Source: an uncultured Hyphomicrobiales bacterium | Lineage (GTDB): Bacteria > Pseudomonadota > Alphaproteobacteria > Rhizobiales > Devosiaceae | Direction of reading: 5' to 3' | NCBI GenBank assembly: GCA_903842455.1 | Contig: CAIMLX010000032.1 | Coordinates: forward strand, 1 to 46,996 | DNA: 46,996 nucleotides | Shown: positions 1 to 7,161 of the stretch, piece after piece | Numbering within the stretch: position 1 is the stretch's first letter | Layout of the letters: the number at the start of each line of letters is the position of its first letter | Made by a program: the position numbers and the translations under genes | The notes under the pieces: model-generated | Databases searched by the model: none | What the model was told of the DNA's origin: nothing | The model's input: the letters and a program-made list of their open reading frames with translations, nothing else

Positions 1-1
1 C

Positions 2-58
2 GACGGGAAGATCGCGATGGGGCCGGAGGAATTTGCCAGGGTGAACAAGGGGATGTGA
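2..58 (+). CDS. C-terminal end of an unidentified protein (partial)
   Basis: The second reading frame is open from the left edge and ends at TGA 56-58, giving 18 residues that end in ARVNKGM. The G-ending codons match the other plus-strand genes nearby. The piece is too short to assign a family. Its neighbours are hexuronate genes, so a sugar-acid enzyme or transporter is possible, but nothing in the residues shows it. Confidence 0.4.
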   Translation, partial: DGKIAMGPEEFARVNKGM

Positions 59-105
59 GGGGGTCGGACGCTGCACGGGGAGACACGATGCAGCATGACG
101 CTGGC

Positions 106-281
106 CACCCTCCCCCTTGCGGGGAGGATACCGGAGCTTGGCGCGTTAGCGCCTTAGCGCAGGTCGGGGGGGGGGTGACCGAGGCTCGAGCACCAGAGCC
201 GAGCTCGGCAGAACCCCCCTCCTAGCTTCGCCAGGTGGCATAGCCACCAGGCTGCGCTACCTCCCCCGCAAGGGGGGAGGT
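106..281. repeat. Mosaic palindromic intergenic repeat, copy 1
   Basis: This stretch has two hairpins. The first is CCTCCCC (109-115) pairing with GGGGAGG (121-127). The second is ACCTCCCCC (259-267) pairing with GGGGGAGGT (273-281) around a GCAAG loop. Between them are GC-rich segments including the word CTAGCTTCG. Related hairpins recur near 1890, 4795, 10780 and 10835, always between genes. No gene is visible in 59-335. Confidence 0.75.
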
Positions 282-335
282 GACCAGTGCTTCAACTCAA
301 CACTATGCGGCTGTACCGCCGCAGGCGGCAGCGTC

Positions 336-1820
336 TCACCCGAGGCGGGCAATGGTGGCGGCGGCGCCGGTTTCCAGCAGGGATTTCAGGTGGTTGGTGA
401 CCTCGTCGCGGAACGCCTTTGAAGCCGGGAGGTCTGTCCCGAAGACTTCGGTGACGGTGAGGAGGTTCGTGGCGAGTTGGTCGGCGTCCGGGCCGGCGGC
501 GTCGGCGAGCTGGCGGAGGCGGGCGGACAGGGGGTCCTTGACGTCGATGGGCTGGCCCTTCTCGTCGATGCCGGTGACGTAGCGCATCCAGGCGGCGACG
601 CCGAGCGCCAGCCGGGTGTAGGACTGGCCGGCATCGATGCGGGCGCGGATGGTGCCGAGCAGGCGCTGCGGCAGTTTCTGGGTGCCGTCCATGGCGATCT
701 GCCAGGTGCGGTGGTTGAGGGCCGGGTTGGCGAAGCGGGCGAGGAGCTGGTCGCGGTAAGCCTCGAGGCTCTCGCGCGACATCGGGAGGGTCGGGATCAC
801 CTCCTCGGTCATAAGCCCATGGATCAGCTTGTGGATTCCGGGGTCGGCGATGGCCTCGCTGACATACTGGTGGCCGCTGAGGTAGCCAAGATAGGCCATG
901 GTGGAGTGGGAGCCGTTGAGCATCCTCAGCTTCATCAGCTCGAACGGCTCGACATCATCGACCAGCTGGGCGCCGGCCTGCTCGAACGGGGGGCGGCCGG
1001 CGGGGAAGTCATCCTCGATCACCCACTGGGTGAAGGGCTCGGTCATGATCGGCCACGCATCTTCCAAGCCTATGATATCGTTGACGATTTCGCGATCTTT
1101 GTCCGTGGTGGCTGGGACGATGCGGTCGATCATCGTCGAGGGAAAGCTGACAGTGTTCACATAGTCGATCAGCGCCTCGTCTCCCGTCAGTTCGGCGAAG
1201 CGGCGGACGATGCGGCCCGCGGTCCTGCCGTTCGAGGGGAGATTATCGCAGCTCATGACGGTGAAGGGGATAAGTCCGCGCGCCTGGCGCAGCTTCAGCG
1301 CGGCGACGATGATGCCGGGGGCGCTGAGCGGCGCGTCGGGATGGGCGAGATCGTGGACGATGTCGGGGTGGGCTTCGTCGAGCTCGCCGGTGGCCGGGGC
1401 GGAGCAATAGCCCTTCTCGGTGACGGTCAGCGAGACGATGCGGATGGCGGGCAGCGCCATGATTTCAATGAGTTCGGTGCGGTCAGCACTGGCGTCGAGG
1501 ACGTCGCGGATGGCGCCGATGATGCGGGCCCTGGTGCCCGAGGCGTCGCGAATGGCGAGGGTGTAGAGAAAGTCCTGCGGGGCCAGCGCGTCGCGGGCAT
1601 CGGGGCGGCGCAGCGAGGCGCCGATGATGGCCCAGTCGGGGTGGCTGGCCAGCAGGCTGTCGACATAGGCGGCCATGTGGGCGCGGTGGAAGGCGCCGAT
1701 GCCGAGGTGGACGATGCCGGGATTTGTGGCAGCCGGATCGTAATCGGGTACGGAAACCGCCTTGTTGCTGAACAGCGCCTGCGCGGAGTCTGAACGGATG
1801 GCGGCGGCGCTGAGGTGCAT
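336..1820 (-). CDS. uxuB: Mannitol dehydrogenase-family oxidoreductase, probably D-fructuronate reductase
   Basis: This 494-residue protein belongs to the polyol-specific long-chain dehydrogenase family (mannitol 2-dehydrogenase and fructuronate reductase), NAD(P)-dependent cytosolic enzymes. The N-terminal dinucleotide-binding segment HLGIGAFHRAHMAAY lies at residues 38-52, and SCDNLPSNG at 190-198 is typical. The catalytic trio of the family has the spacing K-x4-N-x2-H and is present as K297, N302 and H305. The ATG start has a GGGAG ribosome site 8 nt upstream. The nearby 2-keto-3-deoxygluconate-type kinase on the other strand favours fructuronate reductase (fructuronate to mannonate, hexuronate catabolism), but mannitol, arabinitol or tagaturonate as substrate cannot be excluded from sequence alone. 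Confidence 0.8.
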   Translation of the reverse strand: MHLSAAAIRSDSAQALFSNKAVSVPDYDPAATNPGIVHLGIGAFHRAHMAAYVDSLLASHPDWAIIGASLRRPDARDALAPQDFLYTLAIRDASGTRARIIGAIRDVLDASADRTELIEIMALPAIRIVSLTVTEKGYCSAPATGELDEAHPDIVHDLAHPDAPLSAPGIIVAALKLRQARGLIPFTVMSCDNLPSNGRTAGRIVRRFAELTGDEALIDYVNTVSFPSTMIDRIVPATTDKDREIVNDIIGLEDAWPIMTEPFTQWVIEDDFPAGRPPFEQAGAQLVDDVEPFELMKLRMLNGSHSTMAYLGYLSGHQYVSEAIADPGIHKLIHGLMTEEVIPTLPMSRESLEAYRDQLLARFANPALNHRTWQIAMDGTQKLPQRLLGTIRARIDAGQSYTRLALGVAAWMRYVTGIDEKGQPIDVKDPLSARLRQLADAAGPDADQLATNLLTVTEVFGTDLPASKAFRDEVTNHLKSLLETGAAATIARLG

Positions 1821-1840
1821 GCGGTTTCTCCCATTGAACT

Positions 1841-1913
1841 GCCCCTCACCCTAGCTTCGCTAGACGGCGACGCCGCCAAGCTACGCTACCCTCTCCCCCA
1901 AGGGGCGAGGGGA
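1841..1913. repeat. Mosaic palindromic intergenic repeat, copy 2
   Basis: The segment contains CTAGCTTCGCTAGACGGCG, then GCTACGCTACC, then a CCCTCTCCCC / GGGGCGAGGG hairpin around CAA at about 1889-1912. It is built from the same modules as the copies at 106-281, 4701-4806 and 10725-10848. It lies in the divergent gap between the uxuB-like gene and the sugar kinase. Confidence 0.65.
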
Positions 1914-2024
1914 CGATGTTCGAGCTTCGGTTTCTTAGTCGAGCCATTGGTCTGACGCCATAGTGCCTTCCGGTTGGCGGGTGGGTGGGGCATAAGTCTG
2001 GCGAGTGTTTCGGAGGATATTTGC

Positions 2025-2947
2025 GTGGGCAAGCGGTTCGTTAGCGTCGGTGAGGCGATGATCGAGATGTCGGGCGGCGAGGAAGGGCTCTACCGGCTCG
2101 GCTACGCCGGCGATACGCTGAACACCGCCTGGTACATGCGGGCGCTGCTGCCGGAGGAGTGGAGCGTCGACTACGTGACCGCGCTCGGCGACGACATGTA
2201 CTCAGGCCAGATGCGCGCCTTCATCGACAAGGGCGGGATCGGCACCGGCAACATCCAGACGATCGCGGGGCGGCGGCCGGGGCTCTACATGATCCACCAG
2301 GCGGAAGGCGACCGGCACTTCACCTACTGGCGCGGGCAATCGGCGGCCAAGCTGCTGGCCGACGACACCGAGGCGCTCGAAGGCGCGCGGTAGGCGCGGA
2401 TATCGTCTATTTCTCGGGCATCACCATGGCGATCCTCGCGCCGCGGGCGCGGGGGCGGCTGATGCGCACCATCGTCAAGGCGCGCGAGGCAGGGGCGAAG
2501 GTGGTGTTCGACACCAACCTCAGGCCGGCGCTGTGGACCAGCCAGAAGATCATGGCCTCGACACTGACGGCGGCGGCGACCATTGCCGACATCGTGCTGC
2601 CGACGCATGGCGACGAGGCGCCGGTGTTCGGCGACACCTCGCCCGAGGCGACGGCGGAGCGCTACCTCAAGATCGGGGCGAGCGAGGTGGTGGTGAAGAA
2701 CGGGGCGGAGCCGGCCCTGGTGGCGACGAGCGAGGGCTTGCGCGCATACGTGCCGGCGCCGAAGGCCGGCAAGGTGGTGGATGCGACGGGGGCGGGCGAC
2801 TCGTTCAACGGCGGATACCTCAGCGCCCGCGAGCGGGGCATCGAGCCGGTGGAGGCAGCGCGGCTGGCGCACACGGTCGCCGGCGTGGTGATCGGCCACA
2901 AGGGCGCGCTGGTCGATCCCAAGCTGGTCAAAGGGATGGCCGGGTAA
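2025..2947 (+). pseudogene. kdgK: PfkB-family sugar kinase (2-keto-3-deoxygluconate kinase type), frameshifted
   Basis: Two overlapping frames together make one complete PfkB/ribokinase-type kinase. The first, from GTG 2025 (GGAGG 8 nt upstream), gives FVSVGEAMIEMSGGEEGLY and runs to TAG 2391-2393. The protein continues in the -1 frame with VGADIVYFSGITMAIL and ends with the ATP/anion-hole motif DATGAGDSFNGGYLSA and a normal stop at 2945-2947. Restoring one G in the GCGCGG run at about 2385-2390 would rejoin the frames as EGAAVGADIVYF. The family phosphorylates KDG in the hexuronate and Entner-Doudoroff routes, which suits the adjacent uxuB-like gene. The lesion is either a real one-base deletion or a sequencing error; no slippery heptamer is present. 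Confidence 0.8.
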
Positions 2948-2998
2948 GTCGGGGGGAAGGCACTTGGGAATGCCGCGAGGCGATTGCCCTCCCCCTTA

Positions 2999-3033
2999 TC
3001 GGGCCGAACTGTGGACGCAGTCGACCGGCCCGA
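2999..3033. terminator. Inverted repeat between the kinase and the small LuxR gene
   Basis: TCGGGCCG (2999-3006) pairs perfectly with CGGCCCGA (3026-3033), and the loop contains a second ACTG/CAGT stem. It lies between two convergent genes, so it could end transcription from both sides. There is no clear T run, so the terminator role is inferred from position. Confidence 0.45.
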
Positions 3034-3047
3034 AATTGCGTCGCCGC

Positions 3048-3389
3048 TCAGTCGGCGAAGATGAGATCTGAATCCGCGTCGGCGGTGAGGCCATCGGACA
3101 GATCGTCGAGATAGACGGTCTCGGACCAGTCGGAATCGAGCTGACCCAGGGTGGCGATGATGTGTTCGAGGTGCGCGAGGTTGCGGGCGCGCAGCTTCTC
3201 CATCAGCCGCTCGCGCTGGGCGAGAACGCTGCGTCCGCTGAGCCCGAGCGTTTCGGCAATCTCGGCAAGGCCGAGCCCGCGCCCGAGCATCCGGGCCACA
3301 TCGAACTCGCGGGCGTTCAGGCCGTAGGGATTTTGCGAAGTGGCGGCGGGAGCCGCGGCTCGAAGATGTTGGCTGTCAGAGAACCCCAT
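3048..3389 (-). CDS. Small LuxR-type helix-turn-helix protein
   Basis: This 113-residue protein consists mainly of one GerE/LuxR-type DNA-binding domain at about residues 23-82: LNAREFDVARMLGRGLGLAE, then IAETLGLSGRSVLAQRERL. There is no receiver or ligand domain in front. The C-terminal tail is acidic (DLSDGLTADADSDLIFAD). The ATG at 3389 has GAGG 7 nt upstream. It diverges from the full-length LuxR protein at 3660-4358 across an AT-rich spacer, so the two may regulate each other. The target genes are unknown. Confidence 0.75.
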   Translation of the reverse strand: MGFSDSQHLRAAAPAATSQNPYGLNAREFDVARMLGRGLGLAEIAETLGLSGRSVLAQRERLMEKLRARNLAHLEHIIATLGQLDSDWSETVYLDDLSDGLTADADSDLIFAD

Positions 3390-3550
3390 TTAGTCGCCTC
3401 CCCACTTGTCGTCACCAGGTTTTCGTCTTCACAATCACCGCTATCATCTTGGGGATACGAAGAATATTGGCACTAATGACGCTGGCGATCCTACCAGTGG
3501 CAATTCTCTCGCTGGCAGATGTGACAGGGGAACAATTACCGGTGACAATT

Positions 3551-3579
3551 TTGTCGTTGTCATTTTTTACAATGATAAT
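3551..3579 (+). promoter_or_regulatory. Candidate sigma-70-type promoter for the LuxR gene at 3660
   Basis: TTGTCG (3551-3556) and GATAAT (3574-3579) are separated by 17 bp and point at the LuxR gene. They lie in an AT-rich spacer in otherwise very GC-rich DNA. Two dyads overlap it: GACAA-TT-TTGTC at 3544-3555 and TTGTCATT / AATGATAA at 3557-3564 and 3571-3578 (7 of 8 bases pair). Both are well placed to be operators. Assignment is by pattern only. Confidence 0.5.
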
Positions 3580-3659
3580 ATTCACGATATCGGGTGACCC
3601 CACTGCGCAACACTGCTAGCGTCACGCCCAGTGATTTTGGCGTGAGGTGGATAATCGGC

Positions 3660-4358
3660 ATGCTGGCATTTTTTGAAAGTCACCTGGGGTCGATCCGCAA
3701 GGCGCGCTCGGACGGGGACATTGCCGAGGTCCTGCAGGAGATCGCGACGGCGCTGGGATTTCGCAGCGGCTACGTGATCGAGTACACGGCCGACCTGCGG
3801 GGGGCCAAGCACATCATCGACTCGCATCGCGACCGGAGCCAGTGGTGGCAGGAGTACTTCCGCAGCCCGAACCGTGCCGCGCCGAACCGGGTGGCGGAAA
3901 TACTGACCCTGGGCGGCGTTCAGGTTTTCGGGGCCGAGCGCTATGAAGGTATCGAAGCATCGATTGTCGCTTCGGCCCGCAAGCTGGACATGCTGGAGGC
4001 GGTGATGGTGCCGGTGAGCTTTGCTGGCAGCCTGGTGGGAATTGCCGGATTTGCCGGAGCGGCGGACCTGAGCGCAGCGCAGAAGACGGCGCTGGAACTA
4101 GTGGTCTACGCGCTGTTCGCGCAGCTGCGGTCGTTCGGCAGTACGGGGATTTTCGTGCCGCCCGAGGCGCTGACGCCGCGCGAGAAGGAAGTAATCTCGC
4201 TATCGGCAGAGGGGCTCACCTCGGTCGAGATCGCCGAACGGCTCGGGATGGCGGCCCGTACGGTAAACCAGCACGTCGACAACGTGGCCGATAAGCTGGG
4301 GACCAAGAACCGCACCCACACCATCGCCGAGGTCATCCGGCACGGGTTGCTGCACTAG
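3660..4358 (+). CDS. LuxR-family regulator with an autoinducer-binding-like domain
   Basis: The protein is 232 residues from ATG 3660, which has GAGGTGG 9 nt upstream; an ATG at 3610-3611 is absent and the in-frame upstream start near 3594 lacks such a site. The N-terminal about 150 residues resemble the LuxR/TraR ligand domain (ATALGFRSGYVIEYTADL, then SQWWQEYF). The C-terminal GerE domain is clear: LTPREKEVISLSAEGLTSVE, then TVNQHVDNVADKLG. The W-x3-Y pair of the acyl-homoserine-lactone pocket may be the WQEYF segment, but the conserved D-P that normally follows reads A-P-N. No LuxI synthase gene is in the window, so it looks like a LuxR solo whose ligand is uncertain. Confidence 0.8.
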   Translation: MLAFFESHLGSIRKARSDGDIAEVLQEIATALGFRSGYVIEYTADLRGAKHIIDSHRDRSQWWQEYFRSPNRAAPNRVAEILTLGGVQVFGAERYEGIEASIVASARKLDMLEAVMVPVSFAGSLVGIAGFAGAADLSAAQKTALELVVYALFAQLRSFGSTGIFVPPEALTPREKEVISLSAEGLTSVEIAERLGMAARTVNQHVDNVADKLGTKNRTHTIAEVIRHGLLH

Positions 4359-4398
4359 CGAGCCCCGCAGAGAGCTACCCGGGTTCGCGCTTGGCAGG

Positions 4399-4427
4399 TG
4401 GGTCCCTGCTTTCGCAGGGATGACACG
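4399..4427. repeat. 29-bp palindromic repeat, single copy
   Basis: This 29-bp element contains the hairpin CCCTGCTTTCGCAGGG. It is identical to the copy at 31049-31077 and is the exact reverse complement of the one at 30994-31022. Here it sits just after the LuxR gene. Read in one frame it encodes GPCFRRDDT, which can create spurious N-terminal extensions. Confidence 0.85.
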
Positions 4428-4457
4428 TTGTGGGTGGTTCGACGTCGGGACCTGAAG

Positions 4458-4586
4458 TCAGTCGCGGTCGCGGCGGACGCGGATGGGAATCCGGCGGTCG
4501 CGGCGGGACAGGCTCGTGGCGACGGTCAGCGACAGGATCAGGGCGCCGGCGGCGAGGGCGAAAAGGGTTTCGAACGGGAATTCCAT
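4458..4586 (-). CDS. Small single-pass membrane protein (42 residues)
   Basis: The ATG at 4584-4586 has AAGGAG 10 nt upstream. The product begins MEFPFETLFALAAGALILSL, has one hydrophobic segment at about residues 8-27, and ends in a strongly basic tail rich in arginine (RRDRRIPIRVRRDRD). This is the usual layout of small inner-membrane proteins with a cytosolic positive end. Function is unknown. An in-frame upstream start at 4649 would add 21 residues but has no ribosome site. Confidence 0.5.
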   Translation of the reverse strand: MEFPFETLFALAAGALILSLTVATSLSRRDRRIPIRVRRDRD

Positions 4587-4700
4587 CGGTCGAGGTCTCC
4601 TTGGTTTCGAAGCCAGCAACGGGGTGTGCGCGAGACTAGTTGCGTGCACGATGTCGCGAGCGCCCGGGTGACGCCTTTTCCTCAGCTTTCGTCAGGGGAG

Positions 4701-4806
4701 CCTCCGAGGGTTTGTGTCAACGTCCACCCTCGGCAATACCCCCCACCTAGCTCTGCTACGTCGCTGTCGCTCCTAGCGACGCTACCTCCCCCGCAAGGGG
4801 GGAGGT
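4701..4806. repeat. Mosaic palindromic intergenic repeat, copy 3
   Basis: CCGAGGG (4704-4710) pairs with CCCTCGG (4727-4733). It is followed by CACCTAGCTCTGCTACG and the 23-bp ACCTCCCCC-GCAAG-GGGGGAGGT hairpin at 4784-4806, which is identical to the hairpin at 259-281. Together with the element at 4873-4919 it accounts for most of the 4587-4952 gap; I see no gene there. Confidence 0.7.
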
Positions 4807-4872
4807 GTCGGCGGACAAGCTCGTGATCGGTAATTGACCTGCAAGACAGGGGGCTGGCGCGTGTGAGCGCCC

Positions 4873-4919
4873 CCTCCACCGCCTTCGACGGTCCCCCTCC
4901 CCCGCTATCGCGGTGGAGG
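4873..4919 (-). terminator. Inverted repeat downstream of the DUF924 gene
   Basis: CCTCCACCGC (4873-4882) pairs perfectly with GCGGTGGAGG (4910-4919) across a 27-nt pyrimidine-rich loop. It lies 34 nt beyond the stop of the leftward DUF924 gene, where a terminator would be expected, but no T tract follows. It may be another member of the intergenic repeat family. Confidence 0.4.
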
Positions 4920-4952
4920 ACCCCGGCATCCTCAGTGCCTAGGCAGGCGGCC

Positions 4953-5495
4953 TCAGAACATGCCGTTGCCGGAGGCCATGTAGTCGAGTTCCTCGGGGGT
5001 GGAGGTGCGGCCGAGGGCCTCGTTGCGATAGGGGTAGCGGCCGAAGCGCTGGAGCGTCTCGATGTGGCGGCGTTCGAAATCGGAGAATTTCTCGTCGCCG
5101 TAGGCAGCAACCAGTGGCGCCGCTTCCTCGTGCACCGCCAGATCCTCGGAGTGCATGTAGGGCAGGTAGGCAAACATGCGACGGCGCGGCTCGAGCGTGA
5201 GGTCACCGCCTGAGGCGACCAACTCACGCGCCAGAGCGAGGGCCAGCGGATCGGACGCAAAGGCCTCGGGGCGCTTGCGGAACAGCTGGCGGGAAAACTG
5301 GTCGAGGACGATGAGTTCGGCGAGGCGGCCGTCGGGCGAGGCGCGCCAGGACGTGGCGTTGCCGGCGGCGACCCAGGCGTGGGTGGCGGTGAACCGGCGG
5401 GCGAGCTCGGCATCGAACTCGGGCTTGGTACCGAACCAGTCGGCTTCGGCATGCTCGACGAACCAGAAGGTGAGGACAGGGTCGGGCGTGTGCAT
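4953..5495 (-). CDS. DUF924-family protein
   Basis: The 180-residue protein matches the DUF924 family over its full length: VLTFWFVEHAEADWFGTKP at the start, LAELIVLDQFSRQLFRKRPE in the middle, and RRMFAYLPYMHSEDLAVHEE later. The family is widespread, soluble and all-helical; its biochemical role is not established. The ATG at 5495 has GAGG 5 nt upstream. The gene stands alone, flanked by repeats on the 3' side. The gap to the next gene holds a compact hairpin, CTGCCCT (5524-5530) with AGGGCAG (5546-5552). Confidence 0.85.
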   Translation of the reverse strand: MHTPDPVLTFWFVEHAEADWFGTKPEFDAELARRFTATHAWVAAGNATSWRASPDGRLAELIVLDQFSRQLFRKRPEAFASDPLALALARELVASGGDLTLEPRRRMFAYLPYMHSEDLAVHEEAAPLVAAYGDEKFSDFERRHIETLQRFGRYPYRNEALGRTSTPEELDYMASGNGMF

Positions 5496-5640
5496 GGGAA
5501 CCTCGGCGATGCGTGGACTGCCCCTGCCCTGCTGCCGAAGCGGCGAGGGCAGAAAGCTTCACGGTTCATTTCCCATGCATGGTGGAGATTGTCACCCGTG
5601 GCTGCGATCCGGTTATGGGTCGGGCCCAAGGAGAATGCCA

Positions 5641-5859
5641 ATGCGCCTCGTGAAGCTCGATACGCCGGACGGGATCATCTACATCAATCCCGAGCATGTG
5701 GTGGCGGTGGTGAAGGGGCTGCGCGACACCAAGGTCGACACGGTCTCGGGCGTGCATGTGGTGAAGGATTCGCCAGAGGTCGTGGCCCGGATGCTGGGGT
5801 CGGAAGAGATTTCGCTCGACGTGACGCCGCGGGCGGTGGGGTGGGTGAAGGGCGAGTAG
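5641..5859 (+). CDS. Small FlbD-like protein
   Basis: A 72-residue protein starts at ATG 5641 with AAGGAG 6 nt upstream. The pattern is a short N-terminal strand, then TPDGIIYINPEHVVAVVKG and a DTKVDTVSGVHVVKDSPEVV segment. This resembles the small FlbD/EndoA-type domain (typical: NGxxFYVNPxxIxxIE...TxGxxxxVxES). FlbD family members are found next to flagellar genes, but none is nearby here. The resemblance is by eye and function is not inferred. Confidence 0.65.
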   Translation: MRLVKLDTPDGIIYINPEHVVAVVKGLRDTKVDTVSGVHVVKDSPEVVARMLGSEEISLDVTPRAVGWVKGE

Positions 5860-5880
5860 GGAGCGCAAAGGTTGCCGGTT

Positions 5881-6034
5881 CGCCTTCTCCCCTTGTGGGA
5901 GAAGGTGCCCGAAGGGCGGATGAGGGGTGGGTGAACGTTCCACGCCGCTCTCCGCTTCGCTCCGATCGCGCAGACCAGGGTCTGCGGACCCCTCATCCGG
6001 CTGCCGCCACCTTCTCCCACAGGGGGAGAAGGCG
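5881..6034. repeat. Long imperfect inverted repeat built from small palindromes
   Basis: The left arm begins CGCCTTCTCCCC (5881) and includes GGGAGAAGGTG and GGATGAGGGG. The right arm mirrors it with CCCCTCATCC, CACCTTCTCCC and GGGGAGAAGGCG (ending 6034). The central part contains CAGACCAGGGTCTGCGG, another small dyad. The element fills the gap between two convergent genes, so its transcript could fold into a large hairpin. No coding sequence is supported here. Confidence 0.75.
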
Positions 6035-6055
6035 ATGGGGCCCGCTTCCCGCCTG

Positions 6056-7057
6056 TCACACGTTGACGATCGCCTTGATCAGGCCGGTACGGTCGTGGGC
6101 CCAGTGGGGCATGTCGCGGGGGACGTTTTCGAGCGAGGTGGTGTGGGTGGCGAGCCTGGCGGTCGGGACGGCGCCCGAGCGGATGGCGGCCATGACGTGC
6201 TCGAAATCGGCCTTCTGGGCATTGCGCGAGGCGCGGATGGTGAGCTCGCGGCGGTGGACTTCGGAATCCGGGAACACCAGGTCGCCCTTGATGACGCCCA
6301 CCAGGGTGTAGGCGCCGCCGTTGCGGGCGTGGAAGATCGAGGCGTTCATCGCCTTGATCGAGCCGGTGGCATCGAACACCGCGTCGAAGCCGCTCTGCTT
6401 GATGGCGGTGAACTCGCGGCTTTCCACTTCGGCGGGGCTGAAGGTGGTGAAGCCGAGCGCGCGGGTGGCCTCGATCTTGTCGGGCGCGGCATCGAGCACG
6501 GTGACGTCGGCACCGGCGATGCGGGCGAAGTAGGCGACGCCGAGGCCGATGGGGCCGGAGCCGACGACAAGGACGCGGCTCGGCGCGGTCAGTTCGGTGC
6601 GGCGGATGGCATGGGCGCCGATGGCGAGGAACTCGACCATGGCCGCATCGCGGAGGCTGATGCCGTCGGCGGGATAGAGGTTTTGCGCGGGCATGACCAT
6701 CTCATCGGCCATGCCGCCATCGGCATGGACGCCGACGACCTTGAGGGTTTCGCAGCAGTTGGTCTTGCCCTCGCGGCAGGCGGGGCAATGGCCGCAGTTG
6801 AGGTAGGGGTTGATGACCACTGCCTGCCCGGCGGCGAGGCCGGTGGCGCCGTTGGGATCGATGACGGTGCCACTCAGTTCGTGGCCGATGATGCGCGGAT
6901 AATCGAAGAACGGGAAGTTGCCTTCGAAGATGTGGTAGTCGGTGCCGCAGATGCCGATATGCTTGACCGCCACACGCACCCAGCCCGGCTGCAGCTCGGG
7001 GCGCGGCGCATCGACCAGCGCGAGCTTTTCCGGGGCGGTGCATTGGATGGCGCGCAT
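6056..7057 (-). CDS. Zinc-dependent alcohol dehydrogenase (sugar-acid/polyol type)
   Basis: This is a 333-residue medium-chain dehydrogenase. The catalytic zinc ligands are C37 (GICGTDYH) and H59-E60 (IIGHEL). The structural zinc cysteines C88, C91, C94 and C102 are all present in CGHCPACREGKTNCC. The NAD-binding loop VLVVGSGPIGLGVAYFAR follows at mid-protein. The ATG at 7057 is preceded by GGGAGAG; further upstream starts lack a ribosome site. The compact size and the PYLNCGHCPAC segment resemble L-galactonate 5-dehydrogenase and L-idonate/sorbitol dehydrogenases, which would suit the hexuronate genes at the left end. The substrate is an inference. Confidence 0.8.
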   Translation of the reverse strand: MRAIQCTAPEKLALVDAPRPELQPGWVRVAVKHIGICGTDYHIFEGNFPFFDYPRIIGHELSGTVIDPNGATGLAAGQAVVINPYLNCGHCPACREGKTNCCETLKVVGVHADGGMADEMVMPAQNLYPADGISLRDAAMVEFLAIGAHAIRRTELTAPSRVLVVGSGPIGLGVAYFARIAGADVTVLDAAPDKIEATRALGFTTFSPAEVESREFTAIKQSGFDAVFDATGSIKAMNASIFHARNGGAYTLVGVIKGDLVFPDSEVHRRELTIRASRNAQKADFEHVMAAIRSGAVPTARLATHTTSLENVPRDMPHWAHDRTGLIKAIVNV

Positions 7058-7161
7058 GATCGGTCTCTCCCTCATTCGGGCGGGCATCATAGCGGCGGGC
7101 GGCTTGGCCACAAGGGCCGGGCAGGCTAGAAACGCTCCGGCATTTTAAGAGGTTACGCGAC

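Noticed and set aside
2380-2395. Programmed ribosomal frameshift in the sugar kinase
   Set aside because: There is no slippery heptamer or downstream pseudoknot-like stem, and PfkB kinases are not known to use frameshifting. A one-base lesion or a sequencing error is simpler.
5641-5859. A flagellar role for the FlbD-like protein
   Set aside because: Similarity is limited to a short pattern and no flagellar gene is near, so no function was assigned.
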